Positions 5,549 to 6,125 of a stretch of DNA of 6,125 nucleotides are shown here, in pieces. The position numbers and the translations under genes were made by a program. A model generated the notes under the pieces. The model made no database searches and was not told where the DNA came from. It was given only the letters and a program-made list of their open reading frames with translations. Within the stretch, counting starts at the first letter, position 1. Each line of letters starts with the position of its first letter. Origin of the DNA: an uncultured Lachnospiraceae bacterium (GTDB lineage: Bacteria > Bacillota > Clostridia > Lachnospirales > Lachnospiraceae); assembly GCA_947628025.1 (NCBI GenBank), contig CANQYH010000194.1:1-6125 (forward strand), given 5' to 3'.

Positions 5549-6124
5549 TCATTGGAATCGGAAGTGCATATCCGCCAGCGCCACCCGATCGCCCTCCTGG
5601 AGCAAAACAGTCTCATTCGCTTCCAGGATTTTACCGTTGATCGACGTCCCATTCGTCGAATTCAGATCGGTCAGCCAGTACAGATCGTCCCGCCGGTCGA
5701 TCCGGGCATGAAGCCGGCTGATGGTTTCCTGACGCAGGACATAATCTGCCAGATTTTCCTGTTTTCCGATCAAAAACGGATAATATGAGATGGGAATGGT
5801 CTCTTTTGTCCCATCCTCTCCCACCAGATAACGGACGCCGTCCTGCTGCTGCGGCCGGGTATATAACAGTGCCGTATGAAATTCTCCCTGCTGCGCTTTC
5901 GGTTCCGCGGCCATCTGCCGCAGAGGTGTCTGCTCCTGCTGCGGAACCGGTTCCTGCTCGTCAAAGACCATCTCCCAGGAAGACTCTTTCCGCGTTCCTG
6001 CAGGCAATCTCTCTTTCTTTTCTAAGACAGGCCCCTGCTGTCTCATACGCCATATGCAAAACGCCGCTCCCGCCAGGGCCGCCAGCAGCCCGGCGCCGGC
6101 TACTGCCAGTCCGTATCGGATCAC
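5549..6124 (-). CDS. Membrane-anchored FHA domain protein, probably truncated at its 5' end by the window edge
   Basis: This encodes 191 visible residues. A membrane helix lies at about 5-25 (LAVAGAGLLAALAGAAFCIW), followed by arginines and a Glu/Gln/Pro-rich linker (30-85), so the C-terminal part should be cytoplasmic. An FHA domain, which binds phosphothreonine peptides, fills about 95-191: FLIGK (117-121), ISRLHARI (135-142), DLNSTNGTSING (153-164) and a final GDRVALADMHFRF. The usual GR of the first loop is GK here. The SRxH and N-STNG residues that contact phosphate are intact. The first codon is GTG with only one base before it, so it may be an internal valine. Longer Clostridia proteins with an N-terminal domain, one membrane helix and a C-terminal FHA (DUF6382-FHA type) are known to me, and this could be the end of one. 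No kinase is visible nearby. The rhomboid start lies 131 bp downstream across a promoter. Confidence 0.85.
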   Translation of the reverse strand: MIRYGLAVAGAGLLAALAGAAFCIWRMRQQGPVLEKKERLPAGTRKESSWEMVFDEQEPVPQQEQTPLRQMAAEPKAQQGEFHTALLYTRPQQQDGVRYLVGEDGTKETIPISYYPFLIGKQENLADYVLRQETISRLHARIDRRDDLYWLTDLNSTNGTSINGKILEANETVLLQEGDRVALADMHFRFQ

Positions 6125-6125
6125 C

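Noticed and set aside
5552..5788. Plus-strand reading frame of 78 residues opposite the FHA gene
   Set aside because: It is antisense to the conserved FHA motifs, without a ribosome binding site or recognisable features.
1..6125. CRISPR arrays, tRNA or rRNA genes, insertion sequences, phage genes
   Set aside because: No regularly spaced repeats, no cloverleaf or rRNA-like sequence, and no transposase, integrase or phage structural motifs were seen on either strand.

Overview
The window looks like chromosomal DNA from a Clostridia-type Firmicute, most likely a Lachnospiraceae-like gut bacterium. This rests on the Clostridia-style MurG glycine loop (GGGTAGHVTPN), strong GGAGG-type ribosome binding sites, sigma-A-like promoters, and a mix of GC-rich (about 60%) and AT-rich (about 30%) genes. 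The taxonomy is inferred from family resemblance, not from a database search.

Layout. Positions 1-159 hold the tail of a plus-strand gene entering from the left. Its frame meets a TGA at 94-96 but stays open to a TAA at 157-159. A long hairpin (163-204) separates it from two minus-strand genes: a small secreted protein (323-808, DUF6147-like) and a large single-pass membrane protein (847-2490). The latter has a conserved-looking cytoplasmic head, a disordered charged linker and a small extracellular domain resembling DUF4367. Then comes murG (2662-3729), alone on the plus strand with its own promoter. From the right, a minus-strand operon runs towards it: rhomboid protease (4815-5417), HIT hydrolase (4377-4790) and a sigma-70-like factor (3744-4361). 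Upstream of that operon lies an FHA-domain membrane protein (5549-6124, probably continuing past the window edge). murG and the sigma gene converge on a 34-nt inverted repeat (3711-3744).

How the genes may work together. The sigma factor and the 547-residue membrane protein are plausible partners (sigma factor and membrane-bound regulator), with the secreted protein as a co-transcribed product or ligand. If so, murG sits between the two halves. This is a hypothesis from layout and protein architecture; the membrane protein lacks a recognisable zinc anti-sigma motif. The rhomboid protease in the sigma operon could act on a membrane-anchored regulator, but nothing in the sequence proves that.

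Three observations stand out. First, base composition changes sharply inside the 547-residue gene, at the membrane segment, so the extracellular domain and the adjacent secreted-protein gene share an AT-rich character unlike everything to their right. Second, the sigma factor ends in an AT-hook-like tail (KKRGRPRGSRNK). Third, a near-consensus promoter lies inside the long version of the rhomboid reading frame, which moves the likely start to 5417.
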